Below are positions 33,396 to 42,641 of a stretch of 64,000 bases of DNA, in pieces (within the stretch, counting starts at the first letter, position 1; each line of letters begins with the position of its first letter). The DNA is taken from the NCBI GenBank assembly GCA_903833275.1, contig CAILEP010000006.1:175027-239026 (forward strand), written 5' to 3'. Source of the DNA: an uncultured Bdellovibrionales bacterium (GTDB taxonomy: Bacteria > Bdellovibrionota > Bdellovibrionia > Bdellovibrionales > UBA1609). A program made the translations under genes and the position numbers. The notes beneath the pieces are model-generated. The model was not told the DNA's origin, searched no databases, and worked only from the letters and a program-made list of their open reading frames with translations.

Positions 33396-34180
33396 ATCAA
33401 CAGAGTTTAGTACTCGCTTCACTTTTAATATGTCTTGGCATCATGGTTATCGCCTTTATGGCAGCGGTTCGACTCAATTTCTATTCTCTGGTCGATGTCG
33501 TTTGGGCATATCTGTTTTCGATAATCGCGGGCGTCTATGTGTTTCTGCCTGAGGGCTGGGCGCCGAGGCGCTGGGTGTTAATTGGCACCGTCACATTCTG
33601 GAGCTTTCGGCTCGGCACGCACTTGCTTACACGCCTCGCGAAACATTACCCAGTCGAAGACGGTCGATACAGCGACCTCCGGGCCAAATGGGCCAAAAAT
33701 CTCAAGCTCAACTTTTTTTTATTTTTTTTATTTCAAGGGTTGAGCGTCGTGATTTTAGCGCTGCCCTTTCTGGTGGTGGCGTTAAATAACGAACCAGAAT
33801 TTTCGGGGCTTGAATTTTGCGGGTTGTTGGTTTGGCTTGTCGGCGTAGTTGGCGAATCGGCAGCAGACCTGCAATTGCAAGTGTTCAGAGGTGATGAGAA
33901 AAATCGCGGCCAAGTTTGTGACGTGGGGCTATGGCGCTATTCGCGCCATCCAAACTACTTTTTCGAACTCGTTATTTGGGTTGGCTACGCGCTTTTTGCG
34001 TTGCCTGCGCCGAACGGTTTTTTGGGTCTAGCGAGCCCAATGCTCATGGCCTATCTCCTAATCAGAGTGACGGGCGTACCTTATGCTGAGGCGTCATCTT
34101 TGAAATCTCGAGGCGAAAAATATCTGGCTTATCAGAAACGGGTCAGCGTGCTTATACCTTGGTGGCCAAAAAAATCTTAA
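33383..34180 (+). CDS. DUF1295 membrane protein (steroid 5-alpha-reductase-like)
   Basis: 265 residues from the ATG at 33383. Five to six membrane segments plus the DUF1295 signature near the C terminus: GLWRYSRHPNYFFELVIWVG, with preceding QLQVFRGDEKNRGQVCDVGL and ending KYLAYQKRVSVLIPWWPKK. The family has the fold of NAD(P)H-dependent isoprenoid and sterol reductases or methyltransferases; the substrate is unknown. It overlaps the upstream membrane-protein gene by 13 bases and converges on the bufferin operon. Confidence 0.85.
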   Translation: MEYIDQQSLVLASLLICLGIMVIAFMAAVRLNFYSLVDVVWAYLFSIIAGVYVFLPEGWAPRRWVLIGTVTFWSFRLGTHLLTRLAKHYPVEDGRYSDLRAKWAKNLKLNFFLFFLFQGLSVVILALPFLVVALNNEPEFSGLEFCGLLVWLVGVVGESAADLQLQVFRGDEKNRGQVCDVGLWRYSRHPNYFFELVIWVGYALFALPAPNGFLGLASPMLMAYLLIRVTGVPYAEASSLKSRGEKYLAYQKRVSVLIPWWPKKS

Positions 34181-35013
34181 AGCTTTCGATTTAGCTCAAC
34201 GCCAGAAATAAGATTCAACTTTGTCCACTCGCCAAACCAAAGCATCAGATGTTCGCCTACTTCGGGCTGGGCAGTGATTAAAGAACTGAGAGATGATAAT
34301 GAGCCTTTATTTTTGAGCGTGTTAAGCGCCGCCATCTCTGCTCGCGAAAGGTCTCGTGCGCGCATTTCTCCGCCGACACACCAAAGGGCGATAGAATTAT
34401 TAGATTTCAAAATGCCAGCTTCGGTTTCGCAAAATACTTCGTTAGGCTGATGGCGTGCATTCCACATATCGGCAATGGCCCACTGGGCGTAGTAGAAACG
34501 AAGTGAGGGCTGAAGTTTAATTTGCGCCTCTGCCCAGTCAGATTCGGAGAAATTGGCGAGAATAGTAAAATCAAAAGGTGGGGCACTATCTGAGTAGAAC
34601 GATTCGACAGCAGCCCATTCGAAAGCAATGACATCAGCAAGATAGGGGATTTCGGTGGCGTACGGGTGGCCCAGAATAAATTTTGGCAATTGTCGACCGA
34701 CTTCGCCAATATTGGCCGAGCGCGATGGGTGCTCAATTAAATAGTCGGCTATAAGTTGCCGAAAGGCATCGTCGCCGACGATTTGCTGAGTGGTTTTAAA
34801 ATCAGCTTCAAGGCATTCGACGATTCGAGAGAAGTAAGCTTCGGCGTAAACATTAAGCCGAGATAACGCGTCGATCTCGGTTGAATGAATATATTGCTCA
34901 GGTTTAATGGTAGATTCGCTCAACGCGTGCCCCGCGCCGTGGGGGTCGGTAATGACGGTGCTCAGCCAGTTTTGAATTTCGCCCAGAGTTGTTTTGTTCG
35001 GTCGGTTAAGCAT
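34177..35013 (-). CDS. bufC: bufferin biosynthesis partner protein (DUF2063, BufC/HvfC-like)
   Basis: 278 residues from the ATG at 35013, which overlaps the bufB stop by 8 bases; the longer frame to 35202 runs inside bufB and is not real. The N-terminal DUF2063 domain is recognisable (LGEIQNWLSTVITDP, LNVYAEAYFSRIVECLEADF, LIADYLIEHPSRSANIGEVG, YLADVIAFEWAAVESFY). In known systems this subunit docks the precursor peptide onto the MNIO enzyme. The C-terminal half is a second domain seen in BufC-type partners. Confidence 0.85.
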   Translation of the reverse strand: MLNRPNKTTLGEIQNWLSTVITDPHGAGHALSESTIKPEQYIHSTEIDALSRLNVYAEAYFSRIVECLEADFKTTQQIVGDDAFRQLIADYLIEHPSRSANIGEVGRQLPKFILGHPYATEIPYLADVIAFEWAAVESFYSDSAPPFDFTILANFSESDWAEAQIKLQPSLRFYYAQWAIADMWNARHQPNEVFCETEAGILKSNNSIALWCVGGEMRARDLSRAEMAALNTLKNKGSLSSLSSLITAQPEVGEHLMLWFGEWTKLNLISGVELNRKL

Positions 35014-35914
35014 TGATATCACCAATATAACCGGTTGGGGCTCGCTCTGATTTCTTAATTTCGGGCCAATAATGGCGGGCTTTAAATATTTCAGCCTCAA
35101 GCTCTTGATAGGACGGAATGTTGGCGTCCCATTCGACCATTGTTGAAAGCGGCCCAAAGAGCTTAACGGCGTGTGCGTAGAGACCCCATACTTCTGGGGC
35201 AACGGGTTGGTCGTGAGTGTCGATTAGTATTTCGCCCTCGATAGAGTGCCCGGCCAAGTGAATTTGTGCCACGCTCTCGCGGGGTAGGCCGCGCAAGAAG
35301 TCGAGCGGATCAAATTTGTGATTGTGAGAGCTAACAAAAATATTATTAACATCAACGAGTAGCCCGCAGCCCGCGCGGTGGGCGATTTCGCTTATAAATT
35401 GCCACTCGGTCATTTCAGAGTGTGAGTAGGTCAAATAACTCGATACATTTTCGAAGACCATGCGGCGGCCAAGATAATCTTGGCAGAATTGAATTCGTTC
35501 GCAGAGATGATCGATTGTGCCGCGGTTGTAAGGCAGAGGTAGGAGGTCATGCAGATTATGATTATTAACGCCTGTCCAACAAAAGTGATCAGAGACCCAT
35601 GCGGGCTCAATTTGGCGATCGAGCGCCTTAAGATTCTTTAGGTATTCGAGATTGAGCGCGTCTGTTGAGCCGATATTGAGAGAAACTCCATGAAGAACAA
35701 TCTGGTAGTTCTCACGTACTTTTCTAAGTTTTTCAAGAGGAGGGCCGCCCGTGCCACCAGCAATACCCAAGAAGTTTTCAGTGACCACTTCAAACCACGA
35801 AACATTTGCTTTGCCGGCGGTGGCGATAGAAAAGTGCGGTGCCCTTAACCCAAGGCCCAAACCTAAGTTTCTAAAAACCATTGGGTTAGAAAGTGGGGCA
35901 CCGTCAGTAGACAA
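35006..35914 (-). CDS. bufB: MNIO-family enzyme (DUF692), BufB-like
   Basis: 302 residues. It is a multinuclear non-heme iron oxidative enzyme. Family motifs in order: GLGLRAPHF, WFEVVTENF, IVLHGVSLNIGS, SDHFCW, LVDVNNIFVSSHNHKFDP, IHLAGHS, IDTHDQPV and MVEWDANIP. The histidines, aspartates and glutamates in these are the iron ligands of the family. MNIO enzymes convert cysteines of small precursors into thiooxazoles or related groups. Together with the small cysteine-rich gene upstream and the DUF2063 gene downstream it makes a complete bufferin cassette. Confidence 0.92.
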   Translation of the reverse strand: MSTDGAPLSNPMVFRNLGLGLGLRAPHFSIATAGKANVSWFEVVTENFLGIAGGTGGPPLEKLRKVRENYQIVLHGVSLNIGSTDALNLEYLKNLKALDRQIEPAWVSDHFCWTGVNNHNLHDLLPLPYNRGTIDHLCERIQFCQDYLGRRMVFENVSSYLTYSHSEMTEWQFISEIAHRAGCGLLVDVNNIFVSSHNHKFDPLDFLRGLPRESVAQIHLAGHSIEGEILIDTHDQPVAPEVWGLYAHAVKLFGPLSTMVEWDANIPSYQELEAEIFKARHYWPEIKKSERAPTGYIGDINA

Positions 35915-35940
35915 TTTAAGACCTCAAAGTAAAAGTCAGA

Positions 35941-36213
35941 TTACATTTTTGCCGTATCGAAATGAACGGCTTTATTTTTCTTAGCGAGCTTGTCGCACTT
36001 TGCTTTTGTGGTTTCGGTATAGCCCTGGCCTTTGCAGCCATTCTGACCCTTGCAAGAGCTTGCGTCAGTTTTACATGCGCTCTTGCCTTTGCAGCTATTA
36101 GCAGCCATGCAATGGCCTTTTTCAGCAGCCGATGCCGTCGTCGCAGTTGTTAAGCCAGCGCCGATAATGCCCATCATTGCGGCGGCCACCAGAAGCTTGT
36201 TTGTATTTGTCAT
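35941..36213 (-). CDS. bufA: bufferin-type precursor peptide with signal peptide (BufA-like)
   Basis: 90 residues from the ATG at 36213, with a perfect GGAGG four bases upstream (an ATG at 36249 has none). The N terminus (NKLLVAAAMMGIIGAGLTTA followed by TTASA) is a Sec signal peptide. The mature part has six cysteines in the repeating pattern CMAANSCKGKSACKTDASSC, KGQNGCKGQG and AKC, as in bufferins (DUF2282-type). After oxidation of cysteines by the MNIO enzyme, such peptides bind copper in the periplasm. It is first in the bufA-bufB-bufC operon, 96 bases after fabH. Confidence 0.88.
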   Translation of the reverse strand: MTNTNKLLVAAAMMGIIGAGLTTATTASAAEKGHCMAANSCKGKSACKTDASSCKGQNGCKGQGYTETTKAKCDKLAKKNKAVHFDTAKM

Positions 36214-36309
36214 AAAATCCTCCGTGTCAGGTTTTGCGGCGCTCATCATGAGGGCCGATCAAGTTCTTTATTTTCACAGAGGTGATCGCGTATTGTCAGC
36301 TAAAGAGTG

Positions 36310-37317
36310 TTAGAATTTAAGTAGATTTGCGCCCCACGTAAAGCCCGCACCAAAGGCCACGAAAACAACGGTTTGGCCGCGTTTAACTTTGCCCAGCAGT
36401 ACGGCTTCGTCAAAGGTGATTGGGATGGTGGCCATTGTCGTATTGCCGTAGCGGTCGAGCGTATGATGGGTCTTTTCAAACGGAATCTCAAGTTGATTGA
36501 GAACCATTTGGTTGATGCGCATATTGGCCTGGTGGGCAATTACGAAATCCAAATCTTTCGGAGTCATATTATTGCGACCCAATATTTCATGTATGACCTC
36601 GACCATTCGAGTGATCGCGTTCTTAAATACTAATTTACCATCCATCTTTGGGTAGATAGAAAGATCATTTGGTTTTTCAAGCGCAAGGCGTGGATGATCG
36701 TTTGAACTGGGCTTCGCAAGAGTCAGCGCCTCGGCATACTTGCCTTCGCTGTGTAAAACGCTGTCGATAATGTGGGCCGATTTTTCGTCGCAGGCTTCAA
36801 CGATAGCTGCGCCGGCGCCATCACCAAAAAGCACACTGATATCTCGGCCGCGGGTTGAAATATCAAGACTAGTTGAGTGAACCTCAGAGCCGACGATGAG
36901 AATGCGCTTATATTGGCCCGAGCGAATCCAGGCGTCGGCGAGCGAGATTGCATAGACAAAACCTGAGCATTGATTGCGAATGTCGAGTGCTGGCACGGGC
37001 GACGAAAAGCCAAGTTCGCGCTGTAGCAAAACCCCAGTGCCCGGAAACACGTAGTCCGTCACCAGGCCGCCAAAAATAATCAAGTCGATATCGTCAGCTT
37101 TTAATTTGGCGCGGTCGAGAGCTTGTCTTGCGGCCGTGACACCCATGTTCAAAGTGGTGTCAGTATCGGTGACCCAGCGTCGTTCTTTGATGCCCGAGCG
37201 CTGTTGAATCCACTCGTCAGTGGTGTCCATAATTTTCTCGAGGTCTTTATTGGTGACCACGCGCGAGGGCACGTACATTCCAGTCGAAACGATTCGAGTT
37301 CTGGGGCTTGTGGCCAT
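36310..37317 (-). CDS. fabH: beta-ketoacyl-ACP synthase III (FabH)
   Basis: 335 residues. It starts fatty acid synthesis by condensing an acyl-CoA with malonyl-ACP. The Cys-His-Asn triad is visible: Cys117 in LDIRNQCSGF, His262 in FVIAHQANMRI and Asn292 in RYGNTTMATIP. The glycine-rich GAGAAIVEA and C-terminal VAFGAGFTWGA are standard. It is separate from any fab cluster in this window and lies upstream of the bufferin genes. Confidence 0.95.
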   Translation of the reverse strand: MATSPRTRIVSTGMYVPSRVVTNKDLEKIMDTTDEWIQQRSGIKERRWVTDTDTTLNMGVTAARQALDRAKLKADDIDLIIFGGLVTDYVFPGTGVLLQRELGFSSPVPALDIRNQCSGFVYAISLADAWIRSGQYKRILIVGSEVHSTSLDISTRGRDISVLFGDGAGAAIVEACDEKSAHIIDSVLHSEGKYAEALTLAKPSSNDHPRLALEKPNDLSIYPKMDGKLVFKNAITRMVEVIHEILGRNNMTPKDLDFVIAHQANMRINQMVLNQLEIPFEKTHHTLDRYGNTTMATIPITFDEAVLLGKVKRGQTVVFVAFGAGFTWGANLLKF

Positions 37318-37354
37318 AAAGACTCCTTAGTATTGGGCGCAAACCGTCATATTA

Positions 37355-39508
37355 CTATTCGGTAATGCCTTCAAGCATTAAAAAGAACGCAAAATCGAGT
37401 GCATCTTCTTTAAGTGATTCGAAGCGTCCAGTTGTGCCAGAGTGCCCAGACGACATATCCGTTTTAAATAAAATTAAATTTGAACTTTTATTTTGGGTCC
37501 GTAGTTTCGCCACCCATTTTGCGGGCTCCCAGTATTGCACCTGTGAATCATGATAGCCGGTTGTAACAAGAATGTTGGGGTAGGCGGCCGCCTTTACGTT
37601 GTCATAGGGCGAATATGTTTTTATGTATTGATAGTCACCTTTGACGTTGGGGTTGCCCCATTCTTCGTATTCGTTTGTCGTCAGCGGGATTGTGTCATCA
37701 AGCATCGTTGTCAGCACGTCGACAAACGGGACCGCGGCAATTGCCCCATGATAAAGGTCGGGTCGTAGGTTTAGAACGGCCCCCATCAAAAGCCCACCGG
37801 CGCTGCCGCCCATCATGTAAACATGACCCTTTTGGCCGTAGCCGTGCTTCAAGCAGGTTTCGGTGGCCGAGACGAAATCGGTAAATGTGTTTTTCTTTTT
37901 TCGCAGCTTTCCGCTTTCATACCAAGCGCGGCCCATTTCGCTGCCGCCGCGAATGTGTGCAATAGCAAAAACAAAACCGCGATCAAGTAGACTTGTCACC
38001 GTTCTTCGAAAATAAGGGTCGGAGCTTAAGCCATACGAGCCATAGCCATAAATGTAGAGAGGGTTCTTGCCCTTTTTGAACAAAGATTTGTTGTAGACAA
38101 TCGAAATCGGCACTTTGGTTTTGTCTGCGGTCGTCGCCCAGAGACGCTCAGAGCGGTAATTGCCTGACTCGTATGTTGGCACGCTCGCAATTTTTACCAC
38201 CGCAGATTTTCTAGTTTTAAAATCGTAATCAAAAGTTGTTTCGGGCGCGGTTAGAGACTGATAGTCGTAGCGAAATGAGTTGGCTTCATACTCAGCGTTG
38301 GAGCCCAAGTTGCACGTGTATGTTGGGTCTGGAAACCGAATGCTCGTCAATTTCTTATCTGAGGCTTTCTTGCCGGAGCTTTTTTTCACACCGTCTACCG
38401 GGCGCTTTAGGTACGAAAGCTGAGTGAGGCCATTGCTGCGCTCTTCGAGCACAATATAATTTTTAAGCACCATGGCCTCTTCGACCAATACCTTTTCGCG
38501 GTGCTCAATGACTGAGCGCCAAAATTTGCGATCTGTCTTGTCTTTGGCCGTTTGCATGAGGCGAAAATTTTTAGCTTTGTAATTGGTTAAAATAAAATAG
38601 CGATCGTCGCCATCCATTACAGTATATTCATGCTTTGGCGAGCGTTTAAAAATAAGTTTAAACTGGGCTTTCGAACTATTTGCATCAGTAACGCGCACCT
38701 CTGATGACGAATTGCTGACGGCGGTCAGGTAAATTTCATTTTGAGTGAGCGACTTTTGAACATAAACGTAGAACTGAGAGTCTTTTTCTTCGTACAGCAA
38801 TTCGGGTTTTTTAGTGCCAAGAGTAAATTTAAAAACTTGATTGCTGCGAAGTGTTTCGGGGTCTTGGCGAGAGTACAAGATCGTTCGGTTGTCATTCAAC
38901 CAAACCGCATTGCCTGAAACGGAAGTAATCGCATCGGGTAAGGCAGTTCGGGTTTTCAGGTTAACAAATCTAAGATCGTAAAATCTTCGCCCCACGGTAT
39001 CGATGGCGTACATCAGATAGTTCTGGTCATATGAAACGGCCACGCGACTTACATCGAAATACTTTTGGCCTTTTGCTAAAGAATTTACATTCAAAATAAT
39101 TTCTTCTTTGGCGGCGAGGTCTCTGTATTTTCGACAGTAGACCGGGTATTCGCCACCTTTTTCGAATCGAGTGTAGTAATAGTAGTCACCCTTTCGATAA
39201 GGCGCGCTCGAGTCATCTTCTTTTATGCGCGCCCGAATTTCTGAAACTAAAGTCTCTTGCAACTTTTTTGTCGGTGCCATCACGTTTTCGACGTAGTCAT
39301 TTTCAGAGTTAAGATAATCTAGGACCGGTTTCGCGTCTCGTTCGCGCATCCAAAAATAGGGGTCAATTCGAGTGTCGCCGAATTTTACAAGTTTCTTGGC
39401 TTCGGTCTTTGCGGTTGGGGCGGTCGGTTTTGAAGGGCTTGACATGCAAGTGGCTCCTAGCAATTGAGAGAAGATGATTGCACTCGCCAGGTTGTTACGC
39501 AAGTGCAT
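37355..39508 (-). CDS. oligopeptidase B (S9A), probable lipoprotein
   Basis: 717 residues from the ATG at 39508 (GGA five bases upstream). The start MHLRNNLASAIIFSQLLGAT is followed by a cysteine (LLGATC), a plausible lipobox, so this copy may be exported and lipid-anchored, unusual for oligopeptidase B, which is generally cytoplasmic. The beta-propeller covers the middle and the catalytic domain shows YIYGYGSYG, GGSEMGRAWYESGKL, the nucleophile motif GGSAGGLLMG, and DSQVQYWEPAKW and SGHSGTTGRF for the Asp and His. The enzyme cleaves after basic residues in peptides. Confidence 0.9.
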   Translation of the reverse strand: MHLRNNLASAIIFSQLLGATCMSSPSKPTAPTAKTEAKKLVKFGDTRIDPYFWMRERDAKPVLDYLNSENDYVENVMAPTKKLQETLVSEIRARIKEDDSSAPYRKGDYYYYTRFEKGGEYPVYCRKYRDLAAKEEIILNVNSLAKGQKYFDVSRVAVSYDQNYLMYAIDTVGRRFYDLRFVNLKTRTALPDAITSVSGNAVWLNDNRTILYSRQDPETLRSNQVFKFTLGTKKPELLYEEKDSQFYVYVQKSLTQNEIYLTAVSNSSSEVRVTDANSSKAQFKLIFKRSPKHEYTVMDGDDRYFILTNYKAKNFRLMQTAKDKTDRKFWRSVIEHREKVLVEEAMVLKNYIVLEERSNGLTQLSYLKRPVDGVKKSSGKKASDKKLTSIRFPDPTYTCNLGSNAEYEANSFRYDYQSLTAPETTFDYDFKTRKSAVVKIASVPTYESGNYRSERLWATTADKTKVPISIVYNKSLFKKGKNPLYIYGYGSYGLSSDPYFRRTVTSLLDRGFVFAIAHIRGGSEMGRAWYESGKLRKKKNTFTDFVSATETCLKHGYGQKGHVYMMGGSAGGLLMGAVLNLRPDLYHGAIAAVPFVDVLTTMLDDTIPLTTNEYEEWGNPNVKGDYQYIKTYSPYDNVKAAAYPNILVTTGYHDSQVQYWEPAKWVAKLRTQNKSSNLILFKTDMSSGHSGTTGRFESLKEDALDFAFFLMLEGITE

Positions 39509-39509
39509 G

Positions 39510-42500
39510 TTATCCGGGTCTCTGCTTGCCGCTCGGTGCCTGAGATGAAAAAGTTCGCTTTGCAAGGTTAAGTGACCAAACTCGAAAGCGATCAATAAAC
39601 GTGTAAGCGGCGGGCACTACAACGAGTGTCAACAGAGTCGAGCTGATGAGGCCGCCGATGATGGCGATGCCCATGCTCGTTCGCTGTTTCGAAGCCTCGT
39701 TGAGGCCAATGGCGAGAGGCGTTGTGCCCGCGATAAGCGCGAATGTTGTCATCAATATCGGTCGTAGGCGAGCCCGGCCCGCAGCGAGAAGCGCCTCTGC
39801 GCGATCGACGCCTTTAGCGACCTGCTGATGGGCATAATCGACCAGTAGAATTGAATTTTTAGTCGATACGCCGAGAAGCATGATAACGCCAATCCATGAA
39901 AAAATATTTAGTGACTCGTGTGAAATATAAAGTGCAAAGAAGCAGCCGCAAATCGCCATAGGTAAGGCCAACATAATAGTCAGAGGCGTGATAAATGATT
40001 CATAAAGGCTTGCGAGCACAAAATAAATAAACAAAATGCCCAGGCCCATCGCCATGGCCATGTTCTCGCCCATTTCTTTAAAATTTTCAGCTTGGCCGAC
40101 GAAATCGTAGGTCAGGCCTTCTGGGATTTTTGTGTCATCTTCTTCGACCATCATCTTCTCGGCGTCACGAAGGATGTCAGAGAAGCCGGCTCCAGGGGTA
40201 ATGTCGGCCGTAAGGCGAATGTAGCGGCTGCGGTCGCGTCGATTGACTTTTGATGGCCCCTCCGAATTAACGGGCTGCGCGATTCGATTTAGCGGCACAA
40301 GGCTACCATTTATATTCGGAACAAAAGTGGAATTAAAATCTTGGCGAAGGTCACGCTGGTCTTCTTGCAGACGCACGCGAATGTCGTACTCGCGATCGTT
40401 TTCTCGAAATTTTGCCGGCGTCGCGCCGTCGATCAGCACGCGCATTTCTTGGCCAGCAACCACGCTCGAAACGCCGAGGGCTTCTTGTTTTTCTTTAATG
40501 TACTGCACTTGAAATTCAGGCTTGCCGGGGCGAAAACTAACATCGACGTCGCGCAGGCCAGGATATTTTTTTAATTTTGCGAGCAGTTTAAGGCCGTATT
40601 TTTCTAGGCTCTGAATGTCACTGCCCACAATATCTAAATTAAATGGTCGTTCGCCGGCGCCGATTGGGTCAAAGTCCTTTACTTGGGGGTTGGCGTAGGC
40701 GAATTCTTTAAGTTGCTCGCGCAAGTGCTCCTTAAGTTCGCTTGTATTCATTTTTCTTTTTTTATACGGCACTAGGTGGACATAAGAATTCGCGACACTG
40801 GCGTCACCATCACTGTTGCCGACAGTAAATGCGCTGAGGGCGACTTCGGGGTTAGAGCGAATGACTTTGTCGACCTGCATGGCGACGTCATTCATTTTTG
40901 ATAGGCTCGTGCCAGGGGGCAGATCGATGCTAACGGTGAATTCGCCGGCGTCTTGCGGAGGCAAAAAGGTTTTCGTTACACGACCGGCAACGATGAGACT
41001 TAGGCCAAAAATACTAAAACTAATAAAAAGAGAAAGAAGGGGGCGAGCCAATACGACAGTCAGTAGTCGCGAATAATTGGTCTCAAGAGAAACTTGTAAA
41101 GTTTCGAAGGGCGCCAAGAGGTATTTCTGCATCAGAGACTTTTTGCCCTCATGATCGCTGATGCCGGCGAAGTAGGCCGACAGCATCGGTGCCACGGTTA
41201 GCGCATCGAATAACGAAATTAACATAGCAAAGCAAACAGTGAGGCCAAACTCTTTAAAAAACTGACCGACGATACCATGCAGAAAGCCAACGGGGCCGAA
41301 CACGGCGATGACAGTAAAGGTCGTCGCTATAACGGCAAGGCGAACTTCGCCGGTGCCTTCGAGCGCTGCGGCCAGCGGCGTTTTGCCCATTTCTAGGTGC
41401 CTAAAAATATTTTCGCGTACGACGATGGCATCATCGATAAGAAGACCGACCGACAGGCTCAGCGCGAGAAGGGTCATAATGTTAATTGAAAAGCCTGAAA
41501 CGGCCATTAAGATGAAGGCGCCAATGATCGAGTTTGGCAAAGCGAGGGCCGTGATAAACGTTGAGCGGCCACTGCCCAAAAACAGAAAGACCACAACGAC
41601 GGCCAGAACGATACCAATGAGAATGGTTTCGCGTACGTCGGTGATGTTGCTTTGAATCCAAACAGAACCGTCGCGAACAATTTCAATTCGGCCCTTGTGT
41701 TTGGCCTTTGCGAATTCTTCGTTTATCTTACTAATTTTAGTCTCGAGCGCGTGCACAACCGAAACGGTGTTTGACCCCGATTGCCGAAAGACGTTTACAA
41801 ATAGGCTTTGCTCGCCATTTATATAGGTGCGAGATTTTTCTTCTTTAAGGTCATCGACGACATCGCCCACATCGCCGACAGTGACCGGTACATCATTGCC
41901 GAGAAAATTTACTACGACAGATTTGATATCAGAGATTTTTTGAAATTGCCCAAGACTGCGAAAAACAAGTTCGCTAGACTGATTTTTAGATTTACCGAGG
42001 GGTATATTCTCACCTGAGGCCTGAATTCTCTGGGCAACTTGAAGCGCGGCGACCTCATAAGATTTAAGCTTCTTGCGATCGAGATAAACCTGGATCTCGC
42101 GTTTGCGCCCGCCCAATATTTCAACCTGCCCGACTTGGTTAACCTGTTCGAGTTTTGGTTTCAAAACTTCGTCAGCGAGATCGAATAAGCCCTTTTGATC
42201 AAGATCAGCTTTAATCGCCAGTGTAAGAACTGGTTGATCAGCAGGGTCGACTCTTCGAATAATTGGCTCGTCCACGTCTTTGGGCAGTTTCGTGCGGGCG
42301 CGAGTAACGGCCTCACGCATTTTGTCTTCGGCGTACTTGATGTCGGTTTCGAGTGTAAACTCACCAACGACGGTACTAACACCCTCTTGATTGATCGAGG
42401 TTAGGCGTTTAAGGCCGGAGATTGTGCTGATTTCATCCTCAAGGGGTTTGGCGACCAGCGTTTCAACTTCAGCCGGGCCAGCCCCGGGGTAGGGCACGGC

Positions 42501-42641
42501 CACCACCACAACCGGAAAGGTTATATTCGGAAATAGGTCGACCGGCAATCGCCTTAGCGAAATATAGCCGGCAACGAGAATGAGAGTGAGAATGCTCGTG
42601 ATAAATACGGGTCGGCGTATTGAGAGGTCAGCGAAATTCAC
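39510..42641 (-). CDS. RND-family efflux transporter (AcrB/MdtB-like, HAE1)
   Basis: 1043 residues, full length. It is a proton-driven inner-membrane pump with two halves of six membrane segments each plus periplasmic loops. The N terminus (FADLSIRRPVFITSILTLIL, VAGYISLRRLPVDLFPNITF, PVVVVAVPYPGAGPAEVETL) and LSLSVGLLIDDAIVVREN with the paired aspartates of the proton relay are diagnostic. Its start overlaps the stop of the TolC gene by 4 bases. No periplasmic adaptor gene lies in the block. Confidence 0.94.
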   Translation of the reverse strand: MNFADLSIRRPVFITSILTLILVAGYISLRRLPVDLFPNITFPVVVVAVPYPGAGPAEVETLVAKPLEDEISTISGLKRLTSINQEGVSTVVGEFTLETDIKYAEDKMREAVTRARTKLPKDVDEPIIRRVDPADQPVLTLAIKADLDQKGLFDLADEVLKPKLEQVNQVGQVEILGGRKREIQVYLDRKKLKSYEVAALQVAQRIQASGENIPLGKSKNQSSELVFRSLGQFQKISDIKSVVVNFLGNDVPVTVGDVGDVVDDLKEEKSRTYINGEQSLFVNVFRQSGSNTVSVVHALETKISKINEEFAKAKHKGRIEIVRDGSVWIQSNITDVRETILIGIVLAVVVVFLFLGSGRSTFITALALPNSIIGAFILMAVSGFSINIMTLLALSLSVGLLIDDAIVVRENIFRHLEMGKTPLAAALEGTGEVRLAVIATTFTVIAVFGPVGFLHGIVGQFFKEFGLTVCFAMLISLFDALTVAPMLSAYFAGISDHEGKKSLMQKYLLAPFETLQVSLETNYSRLLTVVLARPLLSLFISFSIFGLSLIVAGRVTKTFLPPQDAGEFTVSIDLPPGTSLSKMNDVAMQVDKVIRSNPEVALSAFTVGNSDGDASVANSYVHLVPYKKRKMNTSELKEHLREQLKEFAYANPQVKDFDPIGAGERPFNLDIVGSDIQSLEKYGLKLLAKLKKYPGLRDVDVSFRPGKPEFQVQYIKEKQEALGVSSVVAGQEMRVLIDGATPAKFRENDREYDIRVRLQEDQRDLRQDFNSTFVPNINGSLVPLNRIAQPVNSEGPSKVNRRDRSRYIRLTADITPGAGFSDILRDAEKMMVEEDDTKIPEGLTYDFVGQAENFKEMGENMAMAMGLGILFIYFVLASLYESFITPLTIMLALPMAICGCFFALYISHESLNIFSWIGVIMLLGVSTKNSILLVDYAHQQVAKGVDRAEALLAAGRARLRPILMTTFALIAGTTPLAIGLNEASKQRTSMGIAIIGGLISSTLLTLVVVPAAYTFIDRFRVWSLNLAKRTFSSQAPSGKQRPG

